Shown piece after piece: positions 7,814-16,386 of a stretch of DNA of 64,000 nucleotides. This DNA comes from Syntrophomonadaceae bacterium. GTDB lineage: Bacteria; Bacillota; DSM-12270; Thermacetogeniales; Thermacetogeniaceae. The number at the start of each line of letters is the position of its first letter. Positions within the stretch are counted from its first letter, which is position 1. The notes under the pieces were generated by a model. The model was not told the DNA's origin. It saw only the letters and a list, made by a program, of their open reading frames with translations, and made no database searches. The position numbers and the translations under genes are program-made. The DNA lies in the NCBI GenBank assembly GCA_012840385.1, contig DULK01000028.1:1-64000 (forward strand), written 5' to 3'.

Positions 7814-8872
7814 GTGCCTGAAAGAACAGAGAAGATCAAGCTGACGAACTACACCCAGGCCTCGGGCTGAGCCGCCAAGCTGGGGCCGGGCGCCCTTGAG
7901 AAGATCCTGAAAGACCTGCCCCGGTTTGAACACCCCGATCTGCTGCTGGGCTGCGGCGTGCCTGACGACGCCGGTGTCTTCCGGCTCCGCCCCGATCTTG
8001 CCCTGGTGCAGACGGTGGACTTCTTCACCCCGGTGGTGGACGACCCCTACCTCTTCGGGCAGGTTGCGGCGGCGAATGCCCTCAGCGACATTTACGCTAT
8101 GGGAGCCACACCTCTTACCGCTTTAAACCTGGTGGCCTTCCCCTCCTGCACCCTGGGGGCGGAGGTTTTGAGCGAGATCCTGCGCGGGGGATGCGACAAG
8201 GTGGCTGAGGCGGGAGCCGTGGTCCTGGGAGGGCACTCGGTGGAGGACGACGAGCCCAAGTACGGGCTGGCCGTCACCGGTGTCATTCACCCCGATGAAT
8301 TGATCACCAACCACGGGGCGCAGGGAGGGGACCTGCTGGTTCTGACAAAGCCACTGGGAACGGGTATCCTGGTAACGGCCTTGAAGGGAGGGCTCCTGGG
8401 ACCGGCGGAAGAAAAGGCCCTGGGAGAGACGATGGCGGCCTTGAACGAGGGAGCCGCCCGGGCGATGCGGGAGGCGGGGGCTACCGCCTGCACCGATATA
8501 ACCGGGTTCGGCCTGCTGGGACACCTGCGGGAGATGGCTTTCAACAGCGGAGTGGATGTGGAGATCGAAGTGGCAGCCCTGCCCCTGTTGCCGCAGGCCA
8601 GGGAGTTCGCGGCCCAGGGGATGGTGCCGGCCGGAGCCTATAGAAACAGGGAGCACCTGGCTCCCTATGTGGAGATTGTGGGGGAGGTCACGGCCGCGGA
8701 CCAGGACCTGCTTTACGATCCCCAGACCTCGGGAGGGCTCTTGATCGCGGTGCCCGAGGAGCGCAAGGACGAGCTTCTGAGCGCCCTGCGGAGGGAGGGA
8801 ATCTCCAGGCCGCGGGTGATCGGGAGGGTTATCGGAAGCGGAAGCGGAAAAATTACGATAAGGGGGATCTAG
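7814..8872 (+). CDS. selD: Selenide, water dikinase, selenocysteine-containing
   Basis: About 352 aa when an in-frame TGA at 7868-7870 (codon 19) is read as selenocysteine. SelD makes selenophosphate from selenide and ATP, the selenium donor for Sec-tRNA and selenouridine. The N-terminus reads TQASG-Sec-AAKLGPG, matching the family's catalytic Cys/Sec followed two residues later by the essential Lys. Downstream lie GVPDDAGVFRL, TVDFFTP and a GGHSVEDDEPKYG block that binds ATP/metal. The frame is open on both sides of the TGA, and the protein without its N-terminus would lack the active site. GTG 7814 follows AAGGGGGTGAC. yedF begins 1 base after the stop, giving a selenium operon. The second Cys usual in GCGCK-type motifs is Ala here. 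Confidence 0.95.
7868..7898 (+). promoter_or_regulatory. Sec UGA codon with candidate bacterial SECIS hairpin
   Basis: Immediately after the TGA, CAA (7876-7878) can pair with TTG (7896-7898) and GGGC (7883-7886) with GCCC (7892-7895), closing a small G-containing apical loop about 17-21 nucleotides past the UGA. This is the position expected for SelB-binding SECIS elements. Folding is by eye. Confidence 0.55.
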
Positions 8873-8873
8873 G

Positions 8874-9461
8874 ATGGAAAAGCATGAAGAGATCGTCGAC
8901 GCCCGGGGGCTTGCCTGCCCGCAGCCGGTGATCCTGACGCGGCGGGCCCTGGAAGCCGCAGAGAAAGGGAGCATCACTGCGGTGGTTGACAGCGAGGTGG
9001 CCCGGGACAACATCGTCAAGATGGCCACCGCCCTTTCCTGCAGTGTCGATGTGAACCGGCAGGGGAAAGATATCTACATTCATATCACCAAGCCGGAGCA
9101 CTTCGGCACGGCGCTGGAAGCCCACGAGAACCTTTTGTTCTTCGTCACCTCCGACACCCTCGGCAAGGGAAGCGAGGATCTCGGCAGGCTCCTGATGAAG
9201 AACTTCTTCTACGCCCTGACGGAGCAGGGCGGGCTGGGGAAGGTGATCATCTTTATCAACAGCGGGGTTACCCTGGCGTGCTCCGGCTCTCCCGTACTGG
9301 ACTACTTGTACGAACTCCAGCAGGACGGTGCCGAAATCCTGTCCTGCGGCACCTGCCTGGATTATTACAGGCTGCGGGACAGGCTGGGCGTGGGCCAGAT
9401 CACCAATATGTACACGATCCTGGAGTATCTTCAGAAGGTTCCCCGGGTGATCTACCTCTAG
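8874..9461 (+). CDS. yedF: Sulfurtransferase-like selenium metabolism protein YedF
   Basis: 195 aa in two parts. Residues 1-75 are a TusA-like domain with the CPxP signature (VDARGLACPQPVI). The C-terminal part is a DsrE/F-like domain containing a cysteine pair region (ILSCGTCLDYY). This two-domain architecture is the YedF form linked to selenium metabolism and usually found beside selD, as here with one intervening base. It probably carries or delivers selenium/sulfur as a persulfide or perselenide; the enzymatic role is not established. Confidence 0.92.
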   Translation: MEKHEEIVDARGLACPQPVILTRRALEAAEKGSITAVVDSEVARDNIVKMATALSCSVDVNRQGKDIYIHITKPEHFGTALEAHENLLFFVTSDTLGKGSEDLGRLLMKNFFYALTEQGGLGKVIIFINSGVTLACSGSPVLDYLYELQQDGAEILSCGTCLDYYRLRDRLGVGQITNMYTILEYLQKVPRVIYL

Positions 9462-9484
9462 ACTCAACAGGATGAGGGTTGTGC

Positions 9485-10381
9485 ATGGACAATATGTACA
9501 GGTTCATGGATATCTGGAACGGGCTGCTGACATCATTTCCTGAAAAGCAGCTCGCTGTGTACGGGAAAACCCTGGTACGGATCCTCTTTATTGTTGTAGC
9601 CCTGATGATCGCCGGGCGGATTGGCCGGCACCTGATCGACGGGTTGCTGCGGCCCGACCGGGTGCCCGGCAGCTGGGACGAACGCCGGGTGCGCACCGTC
9701 CAGGGGCTGCTGAAAAGCCTGCTCCGCTACAGCCTGTACTTTTTCGGGACGATGATGGTGCTCGGTGAGCTTGGAGTCAAGACCGAGTCCATCCTGGCCG
9801 GTGCCGGCATTATCGGCCTTGCCGTCGGTTTCGGGGCCCAGAACCTGGTGCGGGACGTGATCACAGGGTTCTTTATACTCTTCGAGGACCAGTACGCGGT
9901 GGGGGATTACGTTACTGTAGCAAACGTTACCGGCACCGTGGAAGAGATCGGCCTGCGGGTGACCAAGCTCAGGGAAGGGAGCGGCCAGCTTCACATCGTC
10001 CCCAACGGGGAGATCAAGCAGGTGACCAACTTCTCCCGTGGGGGGATTGCCGTCGATATCGATGTGGTGGTGGCCTATGAGGAGGACCTGACCCGCGTGA
10101 TCGAGGTCATCAACCGGGTTTGCCGCCAGGCCTCGGTGGGGAACCCGGTGGTTTTGGAGGAGCCCCGGGTGCTGGGGGTGAAGCGGCTTGGGAAGCTGGG
10201 GGTCACCCTCCAGGTCTTCGGCAAGGTGAAGCCGATGGAGCAGTGGTCCTTTGCCCGGGAGTTGCGAATGCGGATCAAGGATGCCCTTGACGAGGCCGGC
10301 ATCAAGCGCCCCGACCCCCGCCGGATGATCCTGTGCAGCAAAGACAAAGGAGCAGAGAGCGATGGCCCCGATGCAGTTTAG
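9485..10381 (+). CDS. MscS family mechanosensitive ion channel
   Basis: About 298 aa. Two or three N-terminal helices lead to the pore-lining TM3 (ILAGAGIIGLAVGFGAQNLV), followed by the beta domain motif (FILFEDQYAVGDYVTV) and the C-terminal alpha/beta domain with GEIKQVTNFSRG. These are hallmark MscS features. It releases solutes on hypo-osmotic shock. ATG 9485 follows GATGAGGG; it starts 24 bp after yedF and may belong to the same transcript. Its end overlaps the next gene by 20 bp. Confidence 0.93.
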   Translation: MDNMYRFMDIWNGLLTSFPEKQLAVYGKTLVRILFIVVALMIAGRIGRHLIDGLLRPDRVPGSWDERRVRTVQGLLKSLLRYSLYFFGTMMVLGELGVKTESILAGAGIIGLAVGFGAQNLVRDVITGFFILFEDQYAVGDYVTVANVTGTVEEIGLRVTKLREGSGQLHIVPNGEIKQVTNFSRGGIAVDIDVVVAYEEDLTRVIEVINRVCRQASVGNPVVLEEPRVLGVKRLGKLGVTLQVFGKVKPMEQWSFARELRMRIKDALDEAGIKRPDPRRMILCSKDKGAESDGPDAV

Positions 10382-10565
10382 CCTTGGAGATATTGTCCGC
10401 ATGAAGAAACAGCATCCCTGCGGCAACTTCGAATGGGAGATCCTGCGGGTGGGGATGGATTTCCGGATCCGCTGCACCAAGTGCGGCCGCATGGTGATGA
10501 TCCCCCGCACCAGGTTTGAGAAGAGCGTCAAGGCCGTGGTCAAACCCGCAGGGGAGAGTGAGTGA
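10362..10565 (+). CDS. DUF951 family protein
   Basis: 67 aa. The sequence begins FSLGDIVRMKKQHPCG, followed by a CTKCGR motif, matching DUF951, a small conserved protein of Firmicutes near rpsF with a probable metal-binding Cys set (C20, C37, C40) and nucleic-acid-binding-like basic character. Its start lies inside the 3' end of the mscS-like gene, with AAGGAG just upstream, so the two are translationally coupled. Function is unknown. Confidence 0.85.
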   Translation: MAPMQFSLGDIVRMKKQHPCGNFEWEILRVGMDFRIRCTKCGRMVMIPRTRFEKSVKAVVKPAGESE

Positions 10566-10779
10566 TGTCTAAACCCGGCCCGCAGTTCGATTTCTAATAC
10601 AGGGCGTGGAAGGGTAATAGGCTCCATCAGCCGCTCACTGGTAGGCTCAGTCGTGCATTTTCATACGCTTCGGTGCTGCCGGAAGCGACCTGGGGGTCCG
10701 GCGAAAAAGAAAGAGGTTTTGGGAAAGTGAAAAAAAGTTTATCGAACCTTCGTAATTTCAGGATTCAGCCTAATCAAAG
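10566..10779. other. Intergenic, no gene recognised
   Basis: About 210 bases without a supportable gene between the DUF951 gene and a decayed nucleotidyltransferase relic. Nothing structured stands out. Confidence 0.4.
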
Positions 10780-10893
10780 AAAGGCGGTTTTAGAGGAAAA
10801 AAGAGATTAGCGGCGGCCTTCCCAATTAGAGAAGTGATTGTCTTCGGTTCCGTGGCACGGGAAGAGGCAACAGAAGATTCTGAAGTGCGGGAA
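10780..10893 (+). pseudogene. Fragment of a MNT-type nucleotidyltransferase
   Basis: One frame reads REVIVFGSVAREEATEDSEV, a clear match to the GSxARGxxxxxSDxDL active-site region of minimal nucleotidyltransferases (MntA-type antitoxins). The metal-binding DxD has decayed to EV, no start precedes it, and the frame runs into the rpsF promoter. It is a relic of a HEPN/MNT-type module such as the intact one at 61.1-61.8 kb. Confidence 0.6.
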
Positions 10894-10899
10894 TTCCGG

Positions 10900-10928
10900 T
10901 TGTTTCCCCAGGCAGGATGTGGTATAAT
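10900..10928 (+). promoter_or_regulatory. Promoter of rpsF-ssb-rpsR
   Basis: TTGTTT (10900-10905), a 17-bp spacer, and an extended -10 TGGTATAAT ending at 10928. It lies about 60 bp upstream of the rpsF start. Confidence 0.7.
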
Positions 10929-10989
10929 TCCATCGTATATCCCTGCCCCTTTATGGGGGCCTTAGTCCAGAGGGAGGAGGTGTAAGGCA

Positions 10990-11280
10990 TTGCGGCCTTA
11001 CGAGGTTCTTTTCGTCCTCAAGCCCGATCTTGAGGAGGATGCGATCAACGCCGCCATCGAAAAGTTCGCAAACCTGATCCAGCAGAACCAGGGCACCGTG
11101 GAGCAGGTCAACCGGTGGGGAAAGAAGCGGATGGCCTACGAGATCAAGAAATACCGGGATGGGTACTACACCCTGATCCTCTTCCAGGGCGAGCCCGCTA
11201 CTGCCAAGGAGCTGGACCGGGTGATGCGCCTCTCCGACGAGGTGCTGCGGCATATCATTGTACGCCGTGAGGCGGCATAA
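10990..11280 (+). CDS. rpsF: 30S ribosomal protein S6
   Basis: 96 aa, full length. Begins LRPYEVLFVLKPDLEEDAI (TTG read as Met) and contains the S6 signature GKKRMAYEIKKYRDGYY. Binds the 16S rRNA central domain together with S18. TTG 10990 follows a strong GGGAGGAGGTG ribosome binding site. First gene of the classic rpsF-ssb-rpsR operon; an extended -10 promoter precedes it. Confidence 0.98.
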   Translation: MRPYEVLFVLKPDLEEDAINAAIEKFANLIQQNQGTVEQVNRWGKKRMAYEIKKYRDGYYTLILFQGEPATAKELDRVMRLSDEVLRHIIVRREAA

Positions 11281-11303
11281 GAGAGGCTGGGGAGGAGAGA
11301 GCA

Positions 11304-11741
11304 GTGGCTTCATCTTTAAACCGGGTTATTCTCATCGGGCGGCTCACCAGGGAACCGGAGATGCGCTTTACCGCATCGGGTGCCGCTGTGGCAAACTTTA
11401 CCCTGGCCGTGGACCGTCCGTTTCTGAACGCCCAGGGGCAGCGCGAGGCTGACTTCATCCGGGTTGTGGCCTGGAGGAAGCTGGCGGAAAACTGCTCGAA
11501 CTATCTGGGAAAGGGCCGCCTGGTGGCCGTCGAGGGGCGCCTCCAGGTGCGCAGCTACCAGACACCGGACGGCCAGACCCGTACGGTTTCGGAAGTGGTT
11601 GCCGATAACGTGCAGTTTTTGGACCGGGCCCGGGAAGGAACGGCGCCGGTGCCCGGGGTTGAGCCACCGGAGGCCGATCTGGGATACCCCGGTGGGGATT
11701 TCGGCGATGAAGATTTCGGCTCCGAGGAACCGCCCTTTTAA
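11304..11741 (+). CDS. ssb: Single-stranded DNA-binding protein
   Basis: 145 aa. N-terminal OB fold (NRVILIGRLTREPEMRFT; VVAWRKLAENCSNYLGKGRL) and an acidic flexible tail ending EEPPF, the interaction tip for replication and repair partners. GTG 11304 follows GGAGGAGAGAGC. Lies between rpsF and rpsR as in most Firmicutes; it coats ssDNA during replication, recombination and repair. Confidence 0.98.
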   Translation: MASSLNRVILIGRLTREPEMRFTASGAAVANFTLAVDRPFLNAQGQREADFIRVVAWRKLAENCSNYLGKGRLVAVEGRLQVRSYQTPDGQTRTVSEVVADNVQFLDRAREGTAPVPGVEPPEADLGYPGGDFGDEDFGSEEPPF

Positions 11742-11768
11742 GATTCGGAACAGCAAGGAGGTATTGGC

Positions 11769-11996
11769 TTGAAGCGCGAGCGTGGTAAAAAGCGCAAGAA
11801 GGTCTGCAGCTTCTGTGTGGACCATGCCACTTCGATAGATTACAAGGATGTCTACAAGCTCCGGAAGTACATCACCGAGCGGGGCAAGATCCTGCCGCGC
11901 CGTATTTCCGGGAACTGTGCCGGGCACCAGCGCCAGCTGACCATCGCCATCAAACGGGCGCGCAACGTTGCCCTGCTGCCCTTCACGGTGGAGTAG
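11769..11996 (+). CDS. rpsR: 30S ribosomal protein S18
   Basis: 75 aa, full length. Contains the S18 core [20 protein letters not shown] and [15 protein letters not shown], and a zinc-ribbon-type Cys set (CSFC near residues 13-16 plus a later Cys), so this is the zinc-binding C+ form. TTG 11769 follows AAGGAGG. A terminator follows at 12019-12044. Confidence 0.98.
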   Translation: MKRERGKKRKKVCSFCVDHATSIDYKDVYKLRKYITERGKILPRRISGNCAGHQRQLTIAIKRARNVALLPFTVE

Positions 11997-12018
11997 CAGA
12001 GCGAGTCCGGTCGAGCCT

Positions 12019-12044
12019 AAGGGAGCTCATGCTCCCTTTTTTTA
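12019..12044 (+). terminator. Rho-independent terminator after rpsR
   Basis: AAGGGAGC-TCAT-GCTCCC followed by seven T residues. Its position rules out a long reading frame starting at 12029 as the true start of the next gene. Confidence 0.9.
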
Positions 12045-12172
12045 TTCCTGAGGAATATTCTCCTTTTGGCGGAACCAAAATACCAGCGAAAGAGTTTTGT
12101 CGATTGCAGGAATCGCCTTTTGTGATGCCGAAATCTATGCAGGTCCAGCGGAAAAGAAAGCGGGGGGTTTGC

Positions 12173-13879
12173 GTGGAGTCTTCTTTTTACCGGAAGTATA
12201 AACAGAGGTTTTTTGTCGGTATGGGGCTGCTGCTCGCCATCATTTGTGTGGCCCTGGCGGCAAGCAGCCGCTTAAGCGATACCTTGTTGCTGGCGGTGTT
12301 CGGTTTCCTGCTTACGGCCATGGCAATGTCGGGGCTTGCCTACATCGACAAAAAAGAGGCGGAGGCCCGGGAACGGGAACTCCGGGAAGAGATTGCCGGC
12401 GCCGTGGAGAAGGTGCCTGCCGGGCCGCGCTCCTCCGGGCAGCAGCTTGCCCTGGCCCTGCTGCAGGTTGACGACTACGACGAGGTTTTCCAGGGGATCC
12501 CGGACGAGAAGCGCCCCCTACTTGTGGCTGCCGTGGATAAATTCCTGAGGGACTGGGCTTCGGCCGGGAATGTTTACCTCCGGAAAGACGGGAGAGACCG
12601 CTACCTGGCCCTGCTGCCGGCGGAAACGCTGGCGAATCTGGAAGAAAGCGGTTTTTCCGTTTTCGAACAGCTTAAACAGGTAAGGGTGGGAGACCATCTT
12701 CCCGTCACCATGAGCATCGGGATAGGCAAGGACGTCGGGGAAAAGGACCCCGCCTGGCTCGGCCAGCTGGCCCATCAGGCCGTGGAACTCGCCCTGGCCC
12801 GGGGAGGGGATCAGATCGTCGTCAAGAGCCCGGACCACACCTGGTTTTACGGCGGGCGCAGCGAGGCGGTCGGCAAGCGCAATCAGGTGCGCGCCCGCAT
12901 CGCGGCCACCGAACTGAACAGGCTTTTTAAATTGTGCAACTCGGTTGTTATAATGGGGCACACCCGCATTGATTTTGACGCCTTCGGAGCCGCCGTGGGC
13001 CTGGCCGAGGCCGCCCGCCGCTACGGGAAAGAGGTGCGCATCGTGATCGACCACCCGGGCGGGGCGGTCGAGAGGCTCTTTGATGTGATCCGCCAAAAAA
13101 GCCCGGGCCTGCTTGGAGAGGGCAGAGAAATCGAGGAAAAAGTCTCCTCGCAGACTCTCCTGCTGCTGGTCGATGTCCACCGTTCGAAGATGGTTCCACA
13201 GCCAACCCTTGTCAACCGTGCCGGCTACGTCGGGGTGATCGACCACCACCGGAGGGGAGAGGAATTCCTGGAGCGGACGAACCTTTCCTACATAGACCCG
13301 GCGGCCTCCTCCACCTGTGAAATGGTGGCGGAACTGCTGCGCTATTTCCCGGAAGAGATCCCGCTGACGCCCCTGGCGGCCACGGCGCTCCTGGCAGGCC
13401 TGGTGGTGGATACCAAGAAGTTCACCTTTGCCACCACCGCCCGCACCTTCCGGGCGGCCGCCCTGCTGCGTGATGCAGGCGCCCGGCCGGGCCTGATCAG
13501 GGACCTCTTTACCGACAGCCTGGAGGTTATGCGCTACCGGGCGGAACTGCTGCAGAGGGCGGCCGTAGTTCACGGGAAGTACGCCATCACCGGATCGGAA
13601 GCGGAGTTTCCGGGGGCGCAGGTTGCCGCATCCCGGGCCGCCGATACCCTGCTGGAGGTGGAGGATGTGGCAGCGTCCTTCGTGTTTTACCCGATCGATG
13701 GAGGGGTCGGCATCAGCGCAAGGTCGAACGGTTCCGTGAATGTCCACCGCATCATGGAAAAAATGGGAGGCGGGGGGCACTTTACGGTGGCCGGTGCGAA
13801 ACTGCAGGGAACAGGCCTTGCCGCCGCCCGGGCCCGGCTCCTGGAAATTCTTGAGGGCGAACAAGAGGAGGAACAGTGA
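12173..13879 (+). CDS. DHH/DHHA1 phosphodiesterase, GdpP (YybT)-type
   Basis: About 568 aa. Order: two N-terminal membrane helices (about residues 10-60), a linker, a degenerate GGDEF-like domain (about 110-250), then a DHH domain with MGHTRIDFDAFG and VIDHHRR, and a C-terminal DHHA1 domain with the glycine-rich GGGGH. GdpP-type proteins hydrolyse cyclic di-AMP at the membrane and set potassium, osmotic and cell-wall homeostasis. I chose GTG 12173 because an upstream frame extension runs into the rpsR terminator; ATG 12125 is an alternative. It is shorter than Bacillus GdpP by about 90 residues; a PAS region seems reduced. It sits just before rplI, as in Bacillus. Confidence 0.88.
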   Translation: MESSFYRKYKQRFFVGMGLLLAIICVALAASSRLSDTLLLAVFGFLLTAMAMSGLAYIDKKEAEARERELREEIAGAVEKVPAGPRSSGQQLALALLQVDDYDEVFQGIPDEKRPLLVAAVDKFLRDWASAGNVYLRKDGRDRYLALLPAETLANLEESGFSVFEQLKQVRVGDHLPVTMSIGIGKDVGEKDPAWLGQLAHQAVELALARGGDQIVVKSPDHTWFYGGRSEAVGKRNQVRARIAATELNRLFKLCNSVVIMGHTRIDFDAFGAAVGLAEAARRYGKEVRIVIDHPGGAVERLFDVIRQKSPGLLGEGREIEEKVSSQTLLLLVDVHRSKMVPQPTLVNRAGYVGVIDHHRRGEEFLERTNLSYIDPAASSTCEMVAELLRYFPEEIPLTPLAATALLAGLVVDTKKFTFATTARTFRAAALLRDAGARPGLIRDLFTDSLEVMRYRAELLQRAAVVHGKYAITGSEAEFPGAQVAASRAADTLLEVEDVAASFVFYPIDGGVGISARSNGSVNVHRIMEKMGGGGHFTVAGAKLQGTGLAAARARLLEILEGEQEEEQ

Positions 13880-13885
13880 GAGGCC

Positions 13886-14338
13886 ATGAAGGTGATTTTA
13901 CGTGACGACGTCAAGGGTTTGGGCAAAAAGGGGGACGTGGTGGACGTATCCGAGGGGTACGGCCGCAACTACCTGATCCCGCGGAATCTTGCCGTCCCGG
14001 TCACCGAGGGGAAGATCCGGGAGGCCAACCTGATCCAGGAGTCCCGTGCCAAGAAGGAGGCCCGGGAGAAGAAGAACGCCGAAGAGCTGGCCGCCAGGCT
14101 GAAGGGCATGACGGTCACGGTGGCCGGCCGGGCAGGCGAGGGGGGCAGGCTGTACGGGGCTATCACGAGCCGGGACATCGCCGCGGAGCTGGAAGCCGTC
14201 CTGCATAAGCCCCTGGACAGGCGCAAGATCGAACTTCCCGAACCCATTAAAACCCTGGGTACCTACCCTGTTGTTATCCGTCTCTACCCCGGAGTCAATG
14301 CCGAAATAAAGGTACAGGTTATTGCCGAACAAAAATAA
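13886..14338 (+). CDS. rplI: 50S ribosomal protein L9
   Basis: 150 aa. N-terminal KVILRDDVKGLGKKGDVVDV and GYGRNYLIPRNLAV are diagnostic of L9; a long charged helix and a C-terminal domain follow. The ATG is 6 bp after the previous stop, with GAGGAGG upstream, so translation is coupled to the phosphodiesterase gene. Binds 23S rRNA and supports ribosome fidelity. Confidence 0.98.
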   Translation: MKVILRDDVKGLGKKGDVVDVSEGYGRNYLIPRNLAVPVTEGKIREANLIQESRAKKEAREKKNAEELAARLKGMTVTVAGRAGEGGRLYGAITSRDIAAELEAVLHKPLDRRKIELPEPIKTLGTYPVVIRLYPGVNAEIKVQVIAEQK

Positions 14339-14437
14339 CCGGAGTTTTTATGCCCAGAGTATGGTTATACCACCCAACATTGCTGCCCGGAGACTCAAAC
14401 AGTAACAGCAGCTATTTGCTTTAAGGGAGGCTGGAGG

Positions 14438-16375
14438 ATGCCCAGATCAGGCAAAAAGGAGGACCTGGCGCCGAAGGGCCAGATAGGTTCCGAAAAAACG
14501 GATGCAAAAAGATACGGAGTTCAACACCGGGTGGCCGCTCTCTATGCCATTCTCGGGGAGATCTACGGCCGCGAGCGGCTGGTTTTGAGGGCGAGCAAGC
14601 TGGGAGTTCTCGAAGCAATGAATTCTTCCCGCCTGGGCGACCGGGTGCTCGCCCTGCAGAAGCTGATCCACGGGGATCCCACCCTGGAAAAAGCGCCTCC
14701 GGCCGGGCAGATCCCCGCTATCCTGGACGAACTGGAGGACGTCCTGGCCCAGATTATGGCGCGCCGGGTTGTGGAAGAGGATATCGAGAAAAAGATTGTC
14801 GAAAAGATCCAGGAGCGCCAGGACCAGTACCTGAGAGAAATGAGGGTGCAGGTGCTCAAGGAGCAGAGCTCACCTGAAAACGCCGCCACCCTGAAAAAGC
14901 TGGCGGTTTTAGAAAAGATGAAGCAGATCCGGCTGAACGCCCCGGTTTCGGAGATCCTCCGGCCGCGCAGCGCCGGGGAGATCATCGGCCAGGAGCGCCC
15001 GGTGCGGGCGCTCATCGCCAAGCTGTCTGCTCCCTATCCCCAGCACATCCTGCTCTACGGGCCGCCGGGGGTAGGCAAGACCTCCGCAGCCAGAATCGCC
15101 CTGGAGCACGTCAAGGCCATGGGCAAGGGCCCTTTCCGCCCCGATGCTCCCTTCATTGAGGTGGACGGGACAACCCTGCGCTGGGATAACCGGGAGATCA
15201 CCAACCCCCTGATCGGTTCGGTGCACGACCCCATTTACCAGGGAGCCAGGCGCGACCTGGCGGAGAGCGGCGTCCCGGAGCCCAAGCTCGGCCTGGTGTC
15301 GGAGGCCCACGGTGGTATCCTGTTCATCGACGAGATCGGGGATGTCGACCCCGTTTTACAGAATAAATTGTTGAAAGTGCTTGAGGACAAAAAGGTCACC
15401 TTCGAGTCCTCCTATTACGATCCCCACGATCCCCAGGTTCCCCAGTACATCAGGCAGCTTTTCGAGGAGGGGGCGCCGGCGGACTTCGTCCTGATCGGGG
15501 CCACCACCCGGGAGCCGGAGCAGATCAACCCCGCTTTCCGTTCCCGGTGCGCCGAGATCTTCTTCGACTGCCTGAACCCCTGGGAGATCCAGAAGGTGGT
15601 CCGCCAGGCCGCCCGCAAGCTGAACGTGGCCCTGGCGCCCGGGGTGGCCGAGACCATCGGCGAATACACGGTGGATGCCCGCAAGGCCACCAACATCCTG
15701 GTGGATGCCTACGCCATGGCCCTCTATCTGCGGGGAAGCACCCGGCAGAGAAAGAAAGTGACAGTGACCATGGGCGACCTGCAGGAGGTCCTGCAGGTGA
15801 GCAGGCTGACTCCCTATGTCACCCAGCATGCCGGGGAGCGTGGGGAGATCGGGAAGGTGTTCGGGCTGGCAGTGTCCGGTTTTGTGGGGACAGTCCTGGA
15901 GATCGAGGCCATCGCCTTTCCCGCCCGGGAGCCGCGGCACGGCACCGTCAGGTTCAACGACGCCGCCGGGGCGATGGCCAGGGACTCCGTTTTCAACGCC
16001 CTGGCCGTCCTCAGGAAGGTAACCGGCAAGGACGCCGCCGACTTTGACATCCACGTGAACATCATCGGCGGCGGCCGGGTGGAGGGGCCCTCCGCCGGGT
16101 CGGCGATCTTCCTCGCCATCTACAGCGCCGTGGAGGGTATCCCCCTGCGCCAGGACGTGGCCGTGACCGGGGAACTCTCCATCCAGGGCCGGGTCCGGGC
16201 GGTGGGGGGTATTCCCGAGAAGATCTACGGGGCGCGCCAGGTTGGGGCGAAGAAGGTGATCATCCCCTTGGAAAATGCCCGGGATCTCCCCTCCGAACTC
16301 TGGGGTACGGAAATAGTCGGCGTGGGAGAGATCACGGAAGCCTTCCCCCACATCCTGATGGAAGGTGGGAGATAG
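14438..16375 (+). CDS. Lon family ATP-dependent protease, LonC type
   Basis: 645 aa. An N-terminal helical, partly coiled-coil region (1-170) replaces the usual Lon substrate domain. An AAA+ ATPase follows: Walker A YGPPGVGKTSAAR near 207-219, Walker B GGILFIDEIGD near 290. The C-terminal Lon protease domain has the catalytic Ser in VEGPSAGSAIFLA and the Lys in GAKKVIIP. The domain order and position between rplI and dnaB fit the LonC family, known mainly from endospore formers; LonB is the alternative. ATG 14438 follows AGGGAGGCTGGAGG. No membrane segments are evident, so it should act in the cytoplasm on damaged or regulatory proteins. Confidence 0.85.
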   Translation: MPRSGKKEDLAPKGQIGSEKTDAKRYGVQHRVAALYAILGEIYGRERLVLRASKLGVLEAMNSSRLGDRVLALQKLIHGDPTLEKAPPAGQIPAILDELEDVLAQIMARRVVEEDIEKKIVEKIQERQDQYLREMRVQVLKEQSSPENAATLKKLAVLEKMKQIRLNAPVSEILRPRSAGEIIGQERPVRALIAKLSAPYPQHILLYGPPGVGKTSAARIALEHVKAMGKGPFRPDAPFIEVDGTTLRWDNREITNPLIGSVHDPIYQGARRDLAESGVPEPKLGLVSEAHGGILFIDEIGDVDPVLQNKLLKVLEDKKVTFESSYYDPHDPQVPQYIRQLFEEGAPADFVLIGATTREPEQINPAFRSRCAEIFFDCLNPWEIQKVVRQAARKLNVALAPGVAETIGEYTVDARKATNILVDAYAMALYLRGSTRQRKKVTVTMGDLQEVLQVSRLTPYVTQHAGERGEIGKVFGLAVSGFVGTVLEIEAIAFPAREPRHGTVRFNDAAGAMARDSVFNALAVLRKVTGKDAADFDIHVNIIGGGRVEGPSAGSAIFLAIYSAVEGIPLRQDVAVTGELSIQGRVRAVGGIPEKIYGARQVGAKKVIIPLENARDLPSELWGTEIVGVGEITEAFPHILMEGGR

Positions 16376-16386
16376 GAGAAACCGGC

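Noticed and set aside
12029-12172. Upstream extension of the GdpP-like protein
   Set aside because: It begins inside the rpsR terminator hairpin and adds a non-conserved leader.
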